DNA of 64,000 nt from Arthrobacter sp. FW305-BF8 (GTDB lineage Bacteria; Actinomycetota; Actinomycetes; Actinomycetales; Micrococcaceae): the NCBI RefSeq assembly GCF_021789315.1, contig NZ_CP084561.1, positions 2,294,001 through 2,358,000 of the forward strand. The letters run 5' to 3'. The notes beneath the pieces are model-generated. The model had not been told where the DNA came from, made no database searches, and was given only the letters and a program-made list of their open reading frames with translations. This document shows positions 1-8,561 of the stretch, piece after piece. Made by a program: the position numbers and the translations under genes. How positions within the stretch are numbered: position 1 is the stretch's first letter; every line of letters begins with the position of its first letter.

Positions 1-1
1 G

Positions 2-673
2 CACGAGACAGTAATGAACTGGGTGACCGGAGAGCTCTCGAGCGGTCGTTTACGGATTGGTGACCACCTCCCTAGTGAACGGGCTCTCTCTGAAACGTTG
101 CAAGTCTCGCGAAGCTCGCTCCGCGAGGCGTTGAAGGTTCTTGAGGCGCTCGGAACGATTCAGGCAGCCACCGGTTCCGGGCCGCGCTCGGGTACCGTCG
201 TGACCGCAGCCCCGGAGCAGGCGTTGGCACTGGCGCTCAACCTCCAGCTGGCGACGAGTCACGTCGAGCATTCACATGTGTACGAGGTGCGTCTGCTGCT
301 TGAGACCTGGGCGGCCGAGCACTCGGATCCCGGCCGAGGGGATTGGAACTCTGCGGAGAGGCTGCTGGGGCTCATGGACGACCCCAGTGCCCCTGTCGGT
401 GATTTCCTTCATCTGGACGCCGAATTCCACGTGACGCTTTCCCGCGCCGCTGGAAATCCCCTTATCAGTACGCTCATGGATGCCCTCCGGACTTCCATTG
501 CCGATCACACCCTGGCCCGCGCCCAGGCACTTCCCGACTGGGAGGCGACCGCGGGGCGCCTGCGTTCCGAACATTATGCAATTGTTGATGCCCTTCGCAG
601 CGGTGAACGTGCCGCAGCGGCCGAGCTCCTGCGCCGGCATATTCGGGGGTACTACATGGAGACAGCGGATTAG
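2..673 (+). CDS. FadR-subfamily GntR transcriptional regulator (5' partial)
   Basis: The reading frame is open from the first complete codon, so the true start lies before the window; an internal ATG at 14 is not the likely start. The first ~70 visible residues form a GntR winged helix (motifs GDHLPSERALSE and VSRSSLREALKVLEALG). The rest is an all-helical FCD effector domain with the usual acidic and histidine metal/ligand positions (DAEFHVTLSRAAGNP, then a C-terminal RRHIRGYY). FCD regulators usually sense small organic acids and repress a neighbouring catabolic or transport gene. The MHS transporter starts 230 bp downstream on the same strand, and its promoter carries a FadR-type palindrome, so it is the probable target. 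The family is secure; the ligand is unknown. Confidence 0.9.
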   Translation, partial: HETVMNWVTGELSSGRLRIGDHLPSERALSETLQVSRSSLREALKVLEALGTIQAATGSGPRSGTVVTAAPEQALALALNLQLATSHVEHSHVYEVRLLLETWAAEHSDPGRGDWNSAERLLGLMDDPSAPVGDFLHLDAEFHVTLSRAAGNPLISTLMDALRTSIADHTLARAQALPDWEATAGRLRSEHYAIVDALRSGERAAAAELLRRHIRGYYMETAD

Positions 674-815
674 TCCCGTCACCAAGAAGAAGCGGGCGGC
701 TATGTCCTGCGACCCTGTGGCTTCCTGAATGAACCGACCTCCTCGCGTTCGATCGTAAGCGGCTCAGCCGAGGCTTCTTCTTCGGGGCGACTGGTGCCCA
801 GGCAGGCCCCTAATT

Positions 816-861
816 TTGACGTGTCGGCCGTCACAGCTTAGAGTCTCATGTGGTCGGACCA
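816..861 (+). promoter_or_regulatory. Promoter and FadR-type operator of the MHS transporter gene
   Basis: TTGACG (816-821) and TAGAGT (839-844) are 17 bp apart and resemble a vegetative actinobacterial promoter. Just downstream, at the expected transcription start, is the perfect palindrome TGGTCGGACCA (851-861), which matches the TGGTNNNACCA core bound by FadR-subfamily GntR proteins. Repressor binding here would block the polymerase. The site also shows that an upstream ATG at 848 is not the translation start. Confidence 0.7.
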
Positions 862-904
862 CGTGGTAGGGCCACACATCCTTCGAATCCCAAAGGAAAG
901 ATCC

Positions 905-2266
905 TTGACGGACACTACATCCCCTGAAAAGACAAAGAGCGAAGAAAAGCTGAACTATCGCGTGCTGCTCGGCAGCCTCAGCGGCAGCGTCATTGAATGG
1001 TTCGACTTCCTCGTATACGGCACCGTTGCCGCCCTGGTCTTCAATAAGCTCTTCTTTCCCAGCGACAACGCGTTCGTGTCGACTTTGCTCGCCTACATCT
1101 CGTTCTCGCTCACCTTCTTCTTCCGTCCCCTGGGCGGTATCATCTTCTCCCACATAGGCGACCGGATCGGCCGAAAGAAGACTCTCTTCATCACCCTCAT
1201 GCTTATGGGAGGCGGAACGGTCGCCATTGGGCTGCTGCCCGACTACAACACAATCGGCGTAGCCGCCCCCATCCTGCTCATCCTGTGCCGCATCCTTCAA
1301 GGTCTCGGCATCGGCGGCGAATGGGGCGGGGCCCTCCTGCTCGCTTACGAGTACGCGCCCAAGAACCGCCGTGGCCTCTATGGTGCGGTGCCGCAAATGG
1401 GTATCAGCCTGGGCATGCTGCTCGCTGCCGGCGTTGTCGGCCTTCTGACCCTCCTTCCCGACGGCCAGTTCTTCGTCTGGGGCTGGCGCCTTCCGTTCAT
1501 AGCCAGCGTTGTGCTCGTCCTCGTCGGCCTCTGGATTCGGAACGGCCTGGACGAGACCCCGGAGTTCAAGCGTGTCCGGGAGACGGGCGCCCAGCTGCGC
1601 CTGCCCATCAAGGAAGTTGTCACCAAGCACTGGGGTGCCGTGCTCGTGTCGATCGGCGCGAAGGCCTCGGAGACCGGCCCCTTCTACATCTTCGGCACCT
1701 ACGTCATCGCCTACGCCACCAACGTCCTAGGAGCACGCGGGAACGTCGTTCTTCTCGCAGTTGCCGCAGCCGCGCTCGTGGCAACAATATGGATGCCCGT
1801 CTTCGGCAGGATCTCCGACAACGTTCCGCGCGCAGCGCTGTACCGCTGGTCGGCCGCCGCGACGCTCATCATGGTCGTGCCTTACTACCTCGTGCTCAAT
1901 ACCGGTGCCACCTGGGCGCTGTTCGTCGCCACCATCGTCGGCTTCGGCCTTCTGTGGGGCAGCGTCAACGCGATCCTAGGCACCCTGATAGCAGAGAATT
2001 TCGCCCCCGAGGTCCGCTACACCGGCGCTTCACTCGGTTACCAGCTGGGTGCGGCGATATTTGGTGGCACCGCACCGATCATCGCCGCCTGGCTTTTCGA
2101 AATCAGCGGCGGACAATGGTGGCCCATCGCTGCCTACGTCGCCGGGTGCGCAGCAATCTCAATCGTGGCCTCCTTCTTCATCAAGCAGGTAGCACACCGT
2201 GAAGGCCCGAACACAGCCGGGCACGCCGCACCTTTGGACCACCCGGTTCTCAGCAAAGGCCAGTAG
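905..2266 (+). CDS. MFS transporter, metabolite:H+ symporter (MHS) family
   Basis: A 453-residue, 12-helix permease of the MHS branch (ShiA/ProP/KgtP-like), expected in the cytoplasmic membrane and importing an organic acid or similar metabolite with protons. Visible signatures are the N-terminal SVIEWFDFLVYGT, the loop-2 motif GDRIGRKKTLFITL, and GLGIGGEWGGALLLAYEYAP after helix 4. I prefer the TTG start at 905 because AAAGGAAAG lies just upstream; the in-frame ATG at 848 overlaps the operator. The gene follows a GntR/FCD regulator and is probably repressed by it. The substrate cannot be read from the sequence. Confidence 0.9.
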   Translation: MTDTTSPEKTKSEEKLNYRVLLGSLSGSVIEWFDFLVYGTVAALVFNKLFFPSDNAFVSTLLAYISFSLTFFFRPLGGIIFSHIGDRIGRKKTLFITLMLMGGGTVAIGLLPDYNTIGVAAPILLILCRILQGLGIGGEWGGALLLAYEYAPKNRRGLYGAVPQMGISLGMLLAAGVVGLLTLLPDGQFFVWGWRLPFIASVVLVLVGLWIRNGLDETPEFKRVRETGAQLRLPIKEVVTKHWGAVLVSIGAKASETGPFYIFGTYVIAYATNVLGARGNVVLLAVAAAALVATIWMPVFGRISDNVPRAALYRWSAAATLIMVVPYYLVLNTGATWALFVATIVGFGLLWGSVNAILGTLIAENFAPEVRYTGASLGYQLGAAIFGGTAPIIAAWLFEISGGQWWPIAAYVAGCAAISIVASFFIKQVAHREGPNTAGHAAPLDHPVLSKGQ

Positions 2267-2287
2267 CATGAACCGCCGATGAGCTTC

Positions 2288-2327
2288 GAAGAGCCAGCCC
2301 CCGCAGCGTGACGGGAGCTGGCTCTTC
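2288..2327 (+). terminator. Hairpin terminator after the MHS transporter gene
   Basis: The 11-bp perfect arms GAAGAGCCAGC (2288-2298) and GCTGGCTCTTC (2317-2327) flank an 18-nt loop, beginning 22 bp after the transporter stop codon. Only a weak T-rich tail (TGTTG) follows. Confidence 0.6.
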
Positions 2328-2594
2328 TGTTGCAGGCGATACCGGCCTCAGGCGGCCTCGAAGTAGAGGTAGTCCCCGGCCGCCTCCCGAAACCCGAAGT
2401 CCATCCAGTACCGGCGAAGCTTTTTCTTGGTCGCCGTATGCTGTGGGTGACCCTTCCACCGGGGCGTCGTCATCCAGCAGGGGAGCGGCTTCGGAGATGC
2501 CAGGGCGGTGTTGCGGCCTGCGGCTCCCAGGGGCGAGGGAATCTCAACGCCCAACAGGACCGTCACACTCGAATGGTGGGGGCTGAAGATGCCC

Positions 2595-2627
2595 AAAAAA
2601 GAGGGTGTGGACAATGTCCACACCCTC
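2595..2627 (-). terminator. Perfect 27-bp palindrome with a T6 tail on the minus strand
   Basis: Positions 2601-2613 (GAGGGTGTGGACA) are the exact inverted copy of 2615-2627, with one central base. On the minus strand the stem is followed directly by six T residues (2600-2595), the form of an intrinsic terminator. No recognisable minus-strand gene ends here, so the terminated transcript is unknown. Confidence 0.6.
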
Positions 2628-2712
2628 GGGCTTCGCATTCGGTTGTACCGGCATCGGACTGGGCCGGATTGGGGATGTTCGGGGGAGTGGCGGATTTTCA
2701 GGGGGAGCGGCT

Positions 2713-2735
2713 GGTTCGAGTCCCACCTCGGGCAC
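2713..2735 (+). other. tRNA 3'-end-like sequence (possible attachment-site remnant)
   Basis: GGTTCGAGTCCC followed by ACCTCGGGCAC looks like a tRNA T-arm and acceptor 3' strand. No 5' half of a tRNA is present upstream, so this is not a functional tRNA gene. Such 3' fragments are typical of attachment sites left by integrases that target tRNA genes. There is no second copy in the window. Confidence 0.4.
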
Positions 2736-2792
2736 GTGTTTTCCCTGTTCAGAGGCTCTTTAGCTCCTGAGTGTGGACAATTTGTGTTGTAC

Positions 2793-2816
2793 GGGGCCCC
2801 TTCGGCGGCCTTTTTT
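2793..2816 (+). terminator. Short GC hairpin followed by T6
   Basis: GGCC (2795-2798) pairs with GGCC (2807-2810); two further CC/GG pairs form around a TTC loop with one bulged C, and TTTTTT follows at 2811-2816. It lies downstream of the tRNA-like remnant, where a tRNA terminator would be expected, and just before the IS21 insertion. Confidence 0.45.
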
Positions 2817-2964
2817 CATTGGTGGGGGGTGGTTGTCAACGGCCATTAGGAATTGCCCGTAGGCGGCCAGCATTTCTGCCCGCTGGTGGCCAGTAGAACT
2901 GCCCAGTGGTGGCCAGCTGGTTTGCCCGCTTGGGGATGGGGTTTGCTGGCCACCAGTTTGGGGT

Positions 2965-3750
2965 TTAGTTCAGTGGCATGACGCCCTTTCCGGCCAGGGC
3001 CTGGGTGAGGCGGATGGAGTCGCCGGTGGTTTGGCAGACGTGGGCGTGGTGCAGGAGCCGGTCCACAGTCGCGGTGGCCAGGGTTTTGGGCATGAGCTCG
3101 TCGAAGCCTGCGGGGTGAAGGTTCGAGGAGACCGCGACGGCCCGTTTTTCATAGGCTGCGTCGACGACCCGGTAGAGGCCTTCGGCGGCGTCGGTGGCCA
3201 CGGCGAGGAGGCCGATGTCATCCACGACCACGAGATCTGCGCGCAGGATCCTAGCCACGGCCCGGGTGACGGTGTCGTCGGCCCGGTGCGAACGGATCAG
3301 GGCGCCGAGGTCCTCAAGGGTGAACCAGGCGACGCGCATCCCTTCTTCGACGGCCTGCTGGCCGAGGGCTTCGAGGAAGAATGTCTTTCCGGTCCCGGAG
3401 GGGCCGCAGACGACGAGGTTTTCTTTCCGGTGGATCCATTCCAGGGTGCGCAGGGCCTGTTGGGTCGGTGCCGGGATCGAGGACGCGGCTTCGTCCCAGA
3501 GGGCGAACGTCTTGCCGGTCGGGAACCCTGCAGCCTTGCGGCGGGTGGCGAGCATCGACCGGGCCCGGCCCTTGGTCTCCTCCGCGAGCAGTGCTTTGAT
3601 GACCTCGGCCGGTTCCCAGCGCTGAGCGCGGGCGGTGGCCAACACGTCCGGGGCGATGGCGCGGGCGTGGGGCATTTTCAGTTGCCGCATGAGTGCCTCG
3701 AGGTCGGCGGGCAGAGCCGGTGCGGTGCTGTTCGCGGTCGTGATGCTCAT
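2965..3750 (-). CDS. istB: IS21 transposition helper ATPase IstB
   Basis: A 261-residue AAA+ ATPase that assists the IS21 transposase in target selection and strand transfer. Visible motifs are the Walker A loop CGPSGTGKTFFLEALG, Walker B LVVVDDIGLL, and the C-terminal segment TVDRLLHHAHVCQTTGDSIRL typical of IstB. The ATG at 3750 is chosen because it overlaps the istA stop in an ATGA arrangement (3747-3750), the coupling normal for istAB; an in-frame start at 3792 would overlap istA by 46 bp. It appears intact. Confidence 0.92.
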   Translation of the reverse strand: MSITTANSTAPALPADLEALMRQLKMPHARAIAPDVLATARAQRWEPAEVIKALLAEETKGRARSMLATRRKAAGFPTGKTFALWDEAASSIPAPTQQALRTLEWIHRKENLVVCGPSGTGKTFFLEALGQQAVEEGMRVAWFTLEDLGALIRSHRADDTVTRAVARILRADLVVVDDIGLLAVATDAAEGLYRVVDAAYEKRAVAVSSNLHPAGFDELMPKTLATATVDRLLHHAHVCQTTGDSIRLTQALAGKGVMPLN

Positions 3751-5267
3751 CGGGCGCCCTCCCCGGCGCCGGTGGTGCCGAGGCCGGCCCACCCGGCGGT
3801 GCCCTGGGTGAGGGACTTGTCCTCCGCGGCGGTGCGCAGCCCGGTGTGGTTTCCGCCCGCGTTCAACAGCGACGCGAGGTCGCCGTGCGCGAAGCGGTGG
3901 TGGATCGCGGCAACGCCCAGGGCCTTATCGACCTCGGCAGTCCCCGCGATCTTGGCCAGCGCGACAGCCTCGGCCATCTTCACGTTGATCCGCTGCGCTC
4001 CGGCCGCGGCGGCCTCCAGCAGCCAGGTCCTCGCGCCGGCGCCAATGCCCAGGAATTCTGCTTCCGCCGTGGACCGCGGCACGGGTTTGTAGTCGCCGGG
4101 CACCTTCTGCTGATGGTCCGGGAAATGTGCGTCCAGGATCGCCGGGGACCCGGGCCGGGCAAGTCGGTGCCGGGCGACCTCGACCGGCCCGCCGGCACCA
4201 ACATGCACGATCACGACCTGAGCATCCGGGCCGGTCCCGTGGAAGCGGGCGAACACCTCGGCGCCGAGCAGATGGGCAGGCACGGAGTATTGGGCGTTTT
4301 CGACCGAGACCATCGGCGTGTTTTCCGGCACCCGGCGCCCGACCCCGTAGGCGAGGGTATGCGCTGTGTCCGGGACGCGGTGCAGGGACGCGGCCTCCTC
4401 GGCGAGCATGTCGACCGGGCGGCGGCGGGTGGTCCGGTGCTCGCGCGTGTTGATCTGGTCCATGAACGCGGTGCAGGCCGTCTCGAGCGCGGCGAACGAG
4501 GCGTATTCGTCTCGCAGGTTGGTGTCCTTGGGCACCAGGTCTGCCTTGGCGATCTTCACAGACGATTCGACCCCGCCCTTGGATGCCGGGTCCGCCGGCT
4601 GGCAGGTGAGCACCTCGACGGAGTAGTGCCTGGCGAACGCCAGCGTCTGCTGGTTACGGACCGGCACGCCGGCCACATGCATGGTGGTGACGGTCTTCTC
4701 GTTATCGGTCAGCACATACGTTGGCGCGCCGCCGAGCAGCCGGAATGACCGGTCCAGGGCGGAGAACACGCTCGGCGCCGTCCGGTCACGCAGCGGGATC
4801 ACGATGCGGAACCGGGACCAGGCCAGCCAGGCGACGAACAGTACGGTCTTGACCCCGTCGATGACGGGCCCGTCGCCGAAATCGTACTGAAGCCAGGCGC
4901 CTGGCTCGGTGATCCAGGGACGGTGGACCCTTTTGTTCCCGCGCCGGTAGGCCTCTTTGACCTGGGAAACGGCGCGGCGGGTGGAGCGGTCCGAACCTCG
5001 GTAGCCCATCGCGGCGAGCTTGTCATGGATGACATCGGCGCGGATCCGGCCCTTGGACTTTTCGACCCATTCCTCGATCTTTGGAAGCCACTCGTCGGTG
5101 ACCCGGGGCCGGTCCGTCACACCGCCCGGTGCACGCCCGGCATCACGGGCCTGGACCAGCCGGTCAACAGTGTGGTGGGAACAACCCGACAGCTCCGCTG
5201 CACCGCGCAGCGACTTGGTCAGATCATAGGCAGCAAGAATTTTCACGGTTTCTAGGGCATCCTTCAT
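3747..5267 (-). CDS. istA: IS21-family transposase IstA
   Basis: A 506-residue transposase. The N terminus has a helix-turn-helix (ELSGCSHHTVDRLVQARDAG). A retroviral-type integrase core follows with the acidic triad visible as D in LQYDFGDGPVID, D in VLTDNEKTV and E in SKGGVESSVKIAKAD. A C-terminal SH3-like segment (ENTPMVSVENAQYSVPAHLL) follows. The ATG at 5265-5267 opens the frame, and the stop overlaps the istB start by 4 bp. No frameshift was seen. Confidence 0.92.
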   Translation of the reverse strand: MKDALETVKILAAYDLTKSLRGAAELSGCSHHTVDRLVQARDAGRAPGGVTDRPRVTDEWLPKIEEWVEKSKGRIRADVIHDKLAAMGYRGSDRSTRRAVSQVKEAYRRGNKRVHRPWITEPGAWLQYDFGDGPVIDGVKTVLFVAWLAWSRFRIVIPLRDRTAPSVFSALDRSFRLLGGAPTYVLTDNEKTVTTMHVAGVPVRNQQTLAFARHYSVEVLTCQPADPASKGGVESSVKIAKADLVPKDTNLRDEYASFAALETACTAFMDQINTREHRTTRRRPVDMLAEEAASLHRVPDTAHTLAYGVGRRVPENTPMVSVENAQYSVPAHLLGAEVFARFHGTGPDAQVVIVHVGAGGPVEVARHRLARPGSPAILDAHFPDHQQKVPGDYKPVPRSTAEAEFLGIGAGARTWLLEAAAAGAQRINVKMAEAVALAKIAGTAEVDKALGVAAIHHRFAHGDLASLLNAGGNHTGLRTAAEDKSLTQGTAGWAGLGTTGAGEGAR

Positions 5268-5488
5268 TCAGGGCCTCTTCCTGTCAGCGGATTCGATTCG
5301 ACACCGACATCCAAACGGGAAGAGGCCCCCGCCGTCTTACGACACGGCGGGACAAGCGAACAATGCGGGCAAACCAAGCGGCCATGGCTGGGCAGAACTC
5401 ATGGCCACAGGCGGGCAGTCCCGGTGGCCATCAGCGGGCAATTCCGTGGCCATCTACGGGCAGTTTTTCATGGCCGCTAACAGGTGGT

Positions 5489-6141
5489 TTGGTTGGCTGG
5501 TTCTTCGTTCCGTGGTCGGTGGTCTTGGTGCTTGTTACCTGACCTGAGAAAATTTCTCGTCGGGTTCCTTTTCTTGTGTTCACCAGGCTGCTCCTTCTCG
5601 GTTCGTGGTTACTGTTCTGCTTGTTCATGGTGGGTCTGGGGGAGTGCGACATGACTTGTGCCGAAGTTGTTCCGGAATCGGTTCCGCCAATCGCTCGCAG
5701 ATGCTCTAGCGCAAAACCTTGCTCCGTTGAGAAACAGCATTGCCGTGCACTTGGCTCATAATGCTCACACCGCCTATCACCCCGGCATCTCTGGTTTTCG
5801 CGTCGTTGCCTGTTCATGGTTACCTTCTGCGTCTACTGCATGATGCAGTGGAGGCTGTTGGCCCGACGTCCGGAAGTTAGGTATCCGCCTGGCTGGTCTT
5901 TCGTATTCCTTCATGGCCGAGCTGCTGGATGTCGACATGACGGAACGGTGACGCATAGACACAGCCACTGTGACCCAAACTCACACGAGACTCCCGCCGT
6001 CGCCCGGCTCCCGGGAACAACAGACGCGTCAGGTTGATATGTAGGACCTCCGCAAGTGTGCGTAAGCACTACCAAATAGGGACCCTAATGGGACCGCTTT
6101 GAGTGTGTTCCTGACGTCAGGTTGAGGTGTAGTCCAATCTG
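5489..6141. other. Gene-free stretch between the two IS21 elements
   Basis: About 650 bp with no convincing gene. It contains a perfect 15-bp palindrome ACTGCATGATGCAGT (5835-5849) and two copies of a dispersed motif around GTCAGGTTGA (6026-6056 and 6114-6135) that recur elsewhere in the window and look like orphan IS ends. Confidence 0.5.
6026..6056 (+). repeat. Dispersed motif copy 1 (orphan IS end?)
   Basis: This copy shares GTCAGGTTGA, a 7-nt variable segment, GGACC and then CGCAAG with 28332-28362, and the first 23 bp with 19291-19313. A more diverged copy follows at 6114-6135. The repeated motif resembles an insertion-sequence terminal repeat. Confidence 0.5.
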
Positions 6142-6205
6142 TGTTAACGCCAACCGAAAATAGGGCCAGTTTTGCCAACTGAAAACAGGGCCACGGGTTA
6201 CTGTT

Positions 6206-6964
6206 CTATTGTGCCTTGAGCTGGGTTCTTGTCTTGTTCCGGAGCCGGTAGCTGCTGCCGGTGAGGTTCAGGACTTCTGCGTGGTGAACGATCCGGTCGA
6301 TCATCGCCGAGGCCACTGTCGCGTCGCTGAAGACCTCGCCCCACCTACTGAAGGCGAGGTTGCTGGTAAGTACCAGGGAGGCGTGTTCATAGCGGGATGA
6401 GACCAGCTGGAAAAACAGATTGGCCGAGTCCTGGTCGAAAGGGATGTAACCGACTTCGTCAACGATGAGCAGCGTGTAACGGCGCAACTTGGCCAGTTCC
6501 TGGGGTAGCCGTCCGCGGTCGTGGGCTTCGGCCAGTCTCGATACCCACCCGGTCGCTGTGTCGAACAGGACGCGATGCCCGGCGCGTGCGGCCCGGATTC
6601 CGATCCCGACGGCCAGATGGGTTTTCCCGGTGCCCGGCGGGCCGAGTAGGACTACGTTCTTTGCTTCTTCCAGAAAGACCCCAGTGCCCAGATGAGCGAC
6701 GAGGTTCCGGTCCGCGGCAGGCTGGTGGTCGAAGTTGAACTCTTCCAGCAGCTTGTGTCCGGGGAACCTCGCGGCCCTGATCCGCAGGGCGGCCCCGGAG
6801 GCTTCGCGTTCGGCGACCTCGCGGGAGAGGACGGCGGCGAGGTATTCCTCGTGTGACCAGCCTGCTGCCCGTGCCCGGTCGCCGAGGGATCGGTAGCCGT
6901 CGGCGATTCGTGGGGCGCGCAGTGCGCGGGCGTAGTAGTCGATGTCCTTCACCGCCCCGTTCAC
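6206..6964 (-). CDS. istB: IS21 helper ATPase IstB (copy B)
   Basis: A 252-residue AAA+ protein of the second IS21 element. It has Walker A VLLGPPGTGKTHLAVGIGIR, Walker B LLIVDEVGYIPFD and the C-terminal IDRIVHHAEVLNLTGSSYRL found in IstB of this subgroup. The GTG start (6964-6962) overlaps the ancestral istA stop by 4 bp (GTGA, 6961-6964). The frame is intact although its partner transposase is frameshifted. Confidence 0.9.
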   Translation of the reverse strand: MNGAVKDIDYYARALRAPRIADGYRSLGDRARAAGWSHEEYLAAVLSREVAEREASGAALRIRAARFPGHKLLEEFNFDHQPAADRNLVAHLGTGVFLEEAKNVVLLGPPGTGKTHLAVGIGIRAARAGHRVLFDTATGWVSRLAEAHDRGRLPQELAKLRRYTLLIVDEVGYIPFDQDSANLFFQLVSSRYEHASLVLTSNLAFSRWGEVFSDATVASAMIDRIVHHAEVLNLTGSSYRLRNKTRTQLKAQ

Positions 6965-8195
6965 CGTCCTGCCCCGGAGAGCTCGCGGGCATCGTCGGGG
7001 ATGGCGACGCCGAACAGTTCGTCATAGATCGACAGGTCCCGTTCCTCCACCACTGTGGACCGTCCGGCCTTGACGCTGCGGTGGATCCGTCGGAGGGAGG
7101 CGGCCTGTCCACGTGCCCGGGGTCAGTGAAGATCTGGTGTCTGGCCCACCGCCGCTCGTGGCTGGCAAGCAGCCGGCCGTCGGCGCTCACGGTCACCTTT
7201 TCCAGGTCTGCTTCGACGTCCACGATCCGTCCGATCGCGCCCGGGTCCACGGAGTAGTCGTTGGAGAAGACCCGCACGTAGTTGTCCCTTGGCAGCCGGA
7301 CGCTGCTGCGGAAGGCGAACTCGGGCGCCACCGGCGTCAACGGGCGCATCGCTTCCCTGTCGCGGACCATGAGCTCGGCCGGGCGGCCGTGCCGGGTCCG
7401 GGAGTAGCGGGCGTTCGCCCGCGGCAGCCAGTCCGCGAGCTGGTCGTTGAAATCCAGCGGGGACGCGAACGTCCGGCCGGGCATGAAGCCCTGGCGGAAG
7501 TAACGGTTCATCCGCTCCACGACGCCCTTGGATTCCGGATCCCGTGGCGGCAACTGCCGGATCTCGCAGCCCAGCACGCCGGCGAACGCCGCCGCCGGCT
7601 CGGTCAGCCGCCCCTGGCCGATCCCTGATTCGTTGTCCCAGACCAGCTGCTTGGGCACTGCACCGGCCTCCTGCAGCAACGACCACATCCCGCCCAGCAG
7701 ATCAAAGGTCGTGCGGGTCGGCAGCATCCTGGCCTGGATGTATCCGGAGAACGCGCTCGTCATCACCAACACCGGAGGCTTGCCCTCCTGCCCGTGACCC
7801 AGCGGCAGCGGCTCATGGGGAAACCACAAATCGCACTGCATCGCCTGGCCCGGTTCATGGACCAGCCGGTCCACCGGGTCCGCCGGCATATACTCGGGCC
7901 GGAGTCCACGGACCTTGTCCCGAAACAAGGATGCAGAGCCCGTCCAGCCGACGCGTTCGGCCAGTACCGAGGCCGGCATCGTCGGCGTCTGCACCAACAA
8001 GGCCCGCACCTGCGGCGCGTATGCATCGAAGCTCGAACCAGCCGGCTTCCGCTCATACTTCGGAGGCCGCTCCGCCTCCAACGCCCGGTCCACCGTCCCC
8101 CGGGAAACCCCGAGCTGTTTAGCCAGCTCCCTCTTGGAGATTTTCTCCGTCGCGTATCGGTGGCGTATCTGCGCCCAAACATCCAATGTGATCAC
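6961..8195 (-). pseudogene. istA: IS21 transposase IstA (copy B), one-base frameshift
   Basis: The frame from 8195 encodes the helix-turn-helix (KRELAKQLGVSRGTVDRAL) and integrase core with D in AMQCDLWFPHE, D in LVWDNESGI and E in ESKGVVERMNRYFRQG. It runs well as far as FTDPGHVD. A missing base near 7106-7107 then shifts the frame. The normal C terminus (QAASLRRIHRSVK ... ELFGVAIPDDAREL) continues in the next frame and ends at 6961, overlapping istB. Restoring one G at that point rebuilds a full protein of about 411 residues. The shifted frame stays open to 6459 inside istB, which is an artefact. Confidence 0.85.
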
Positions 8196-8263
8196 CTTCC
8201 ATAATGGTCAGTGGCCTCATTTTCAGTTGGCGTATTTGGCCCTATTTTCGGCTGGCGTCAACA

Positions 8264-8561
8264 ATCTGACTAGGCGCGCGTGGGAGGGGGCGATATACAT
8301 CTACTCGTCCTGTTCGAACGCCGGTGACCGCCTCTCGTCAATCCGGGCTTTGTCGCAGCCGGGACCTCAATTGTCCAACGGCCCAGACAAGGCTTGGACA
8401 CCAAGGGTCACAAGGTCAGGCAGGGGAGCGCTGCTTCCGGTCCGCTGATTAGTCCACTCAAGAGGTTTCCGCAGCCGCATCCTACGGCGGCCCGTCCGTT
8501 CCGTCGGCGGGCCGGGCGGGCGGGGCAGGCGGTCCCTCAGCGGCTGGACGCCCCTGCTCAC
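8264..8561. other. Short gene-free stretch
   Basis: About 300 bp between the right end of IS21 copy B and the TetR gene. I see no gene, RNA or strong hairpin here. Confidence 0.5.

Larger units (their letters stand above)
2834..5482 (-). mobile_element. IS21-family insertion sequence (copy A)
   Basis: The left end at 2834 begins TGTCAACGGCC; the right end at 5482, read inward, begins TGTTAGCGGCC. Both ends hold four tandem-spaced repeats with GGCC and TGCCCG cores that match as inverted repeats, the multiple-terminal-repeat architecture of IS21. The element is flanked by a direct repeat GGTGGT (2828-2833 and 5483-5488), a 6-bp target duplication in the family range. It carries intact istA and istB on the minus strand and may still be mobile. 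Length is about 2.65 kb. Confidence 0.9.
6142..8263 (-). mobile_element. IS21-family insertion sequence (copy B, different subgroup)
   Basis: The left end at 6142 reads TGTTAACGCCAACCGAAAAT; the right end at 8263, read inward, reads TGTTGACGCCAGCCGAAAAT. Two inner repeats (GCCAACTGAAAA followed by GGCCAC) are also shared in inverted orientation. The flanking direct repeat is ATCTG (6137-6141 and 8264-8268). The terminal sequences and both proteins differ clearly from copy A, so this is a separate IS21 lineage. Its istA carries a frameshift, so autonomous transposition is unlikely. Confidence 0.9.

Noticed and set aside
848..904. ATG 848 as the start of the MHS transporter
   Set aside because: It overlaps the palindromic operator and has no ribosome-binding site, while TTG 905 follows AAAGGAAAG and gives the normal family N terminus.
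764..1630. Minus-strand open frame of 288 codons
   Set aside because: It lies antisense to the MHS transporter, has low-complexity acidic composition and no family features; a shadow of high-GC codon use.
3031..4748. Plus-strand open frames of 353 and 300 codons over IS21 copy A
   Set aside because: Antisense to istB and istA, which are clearly real; composition is Gly/Asp/Arg-rich as expected of shadow frames.
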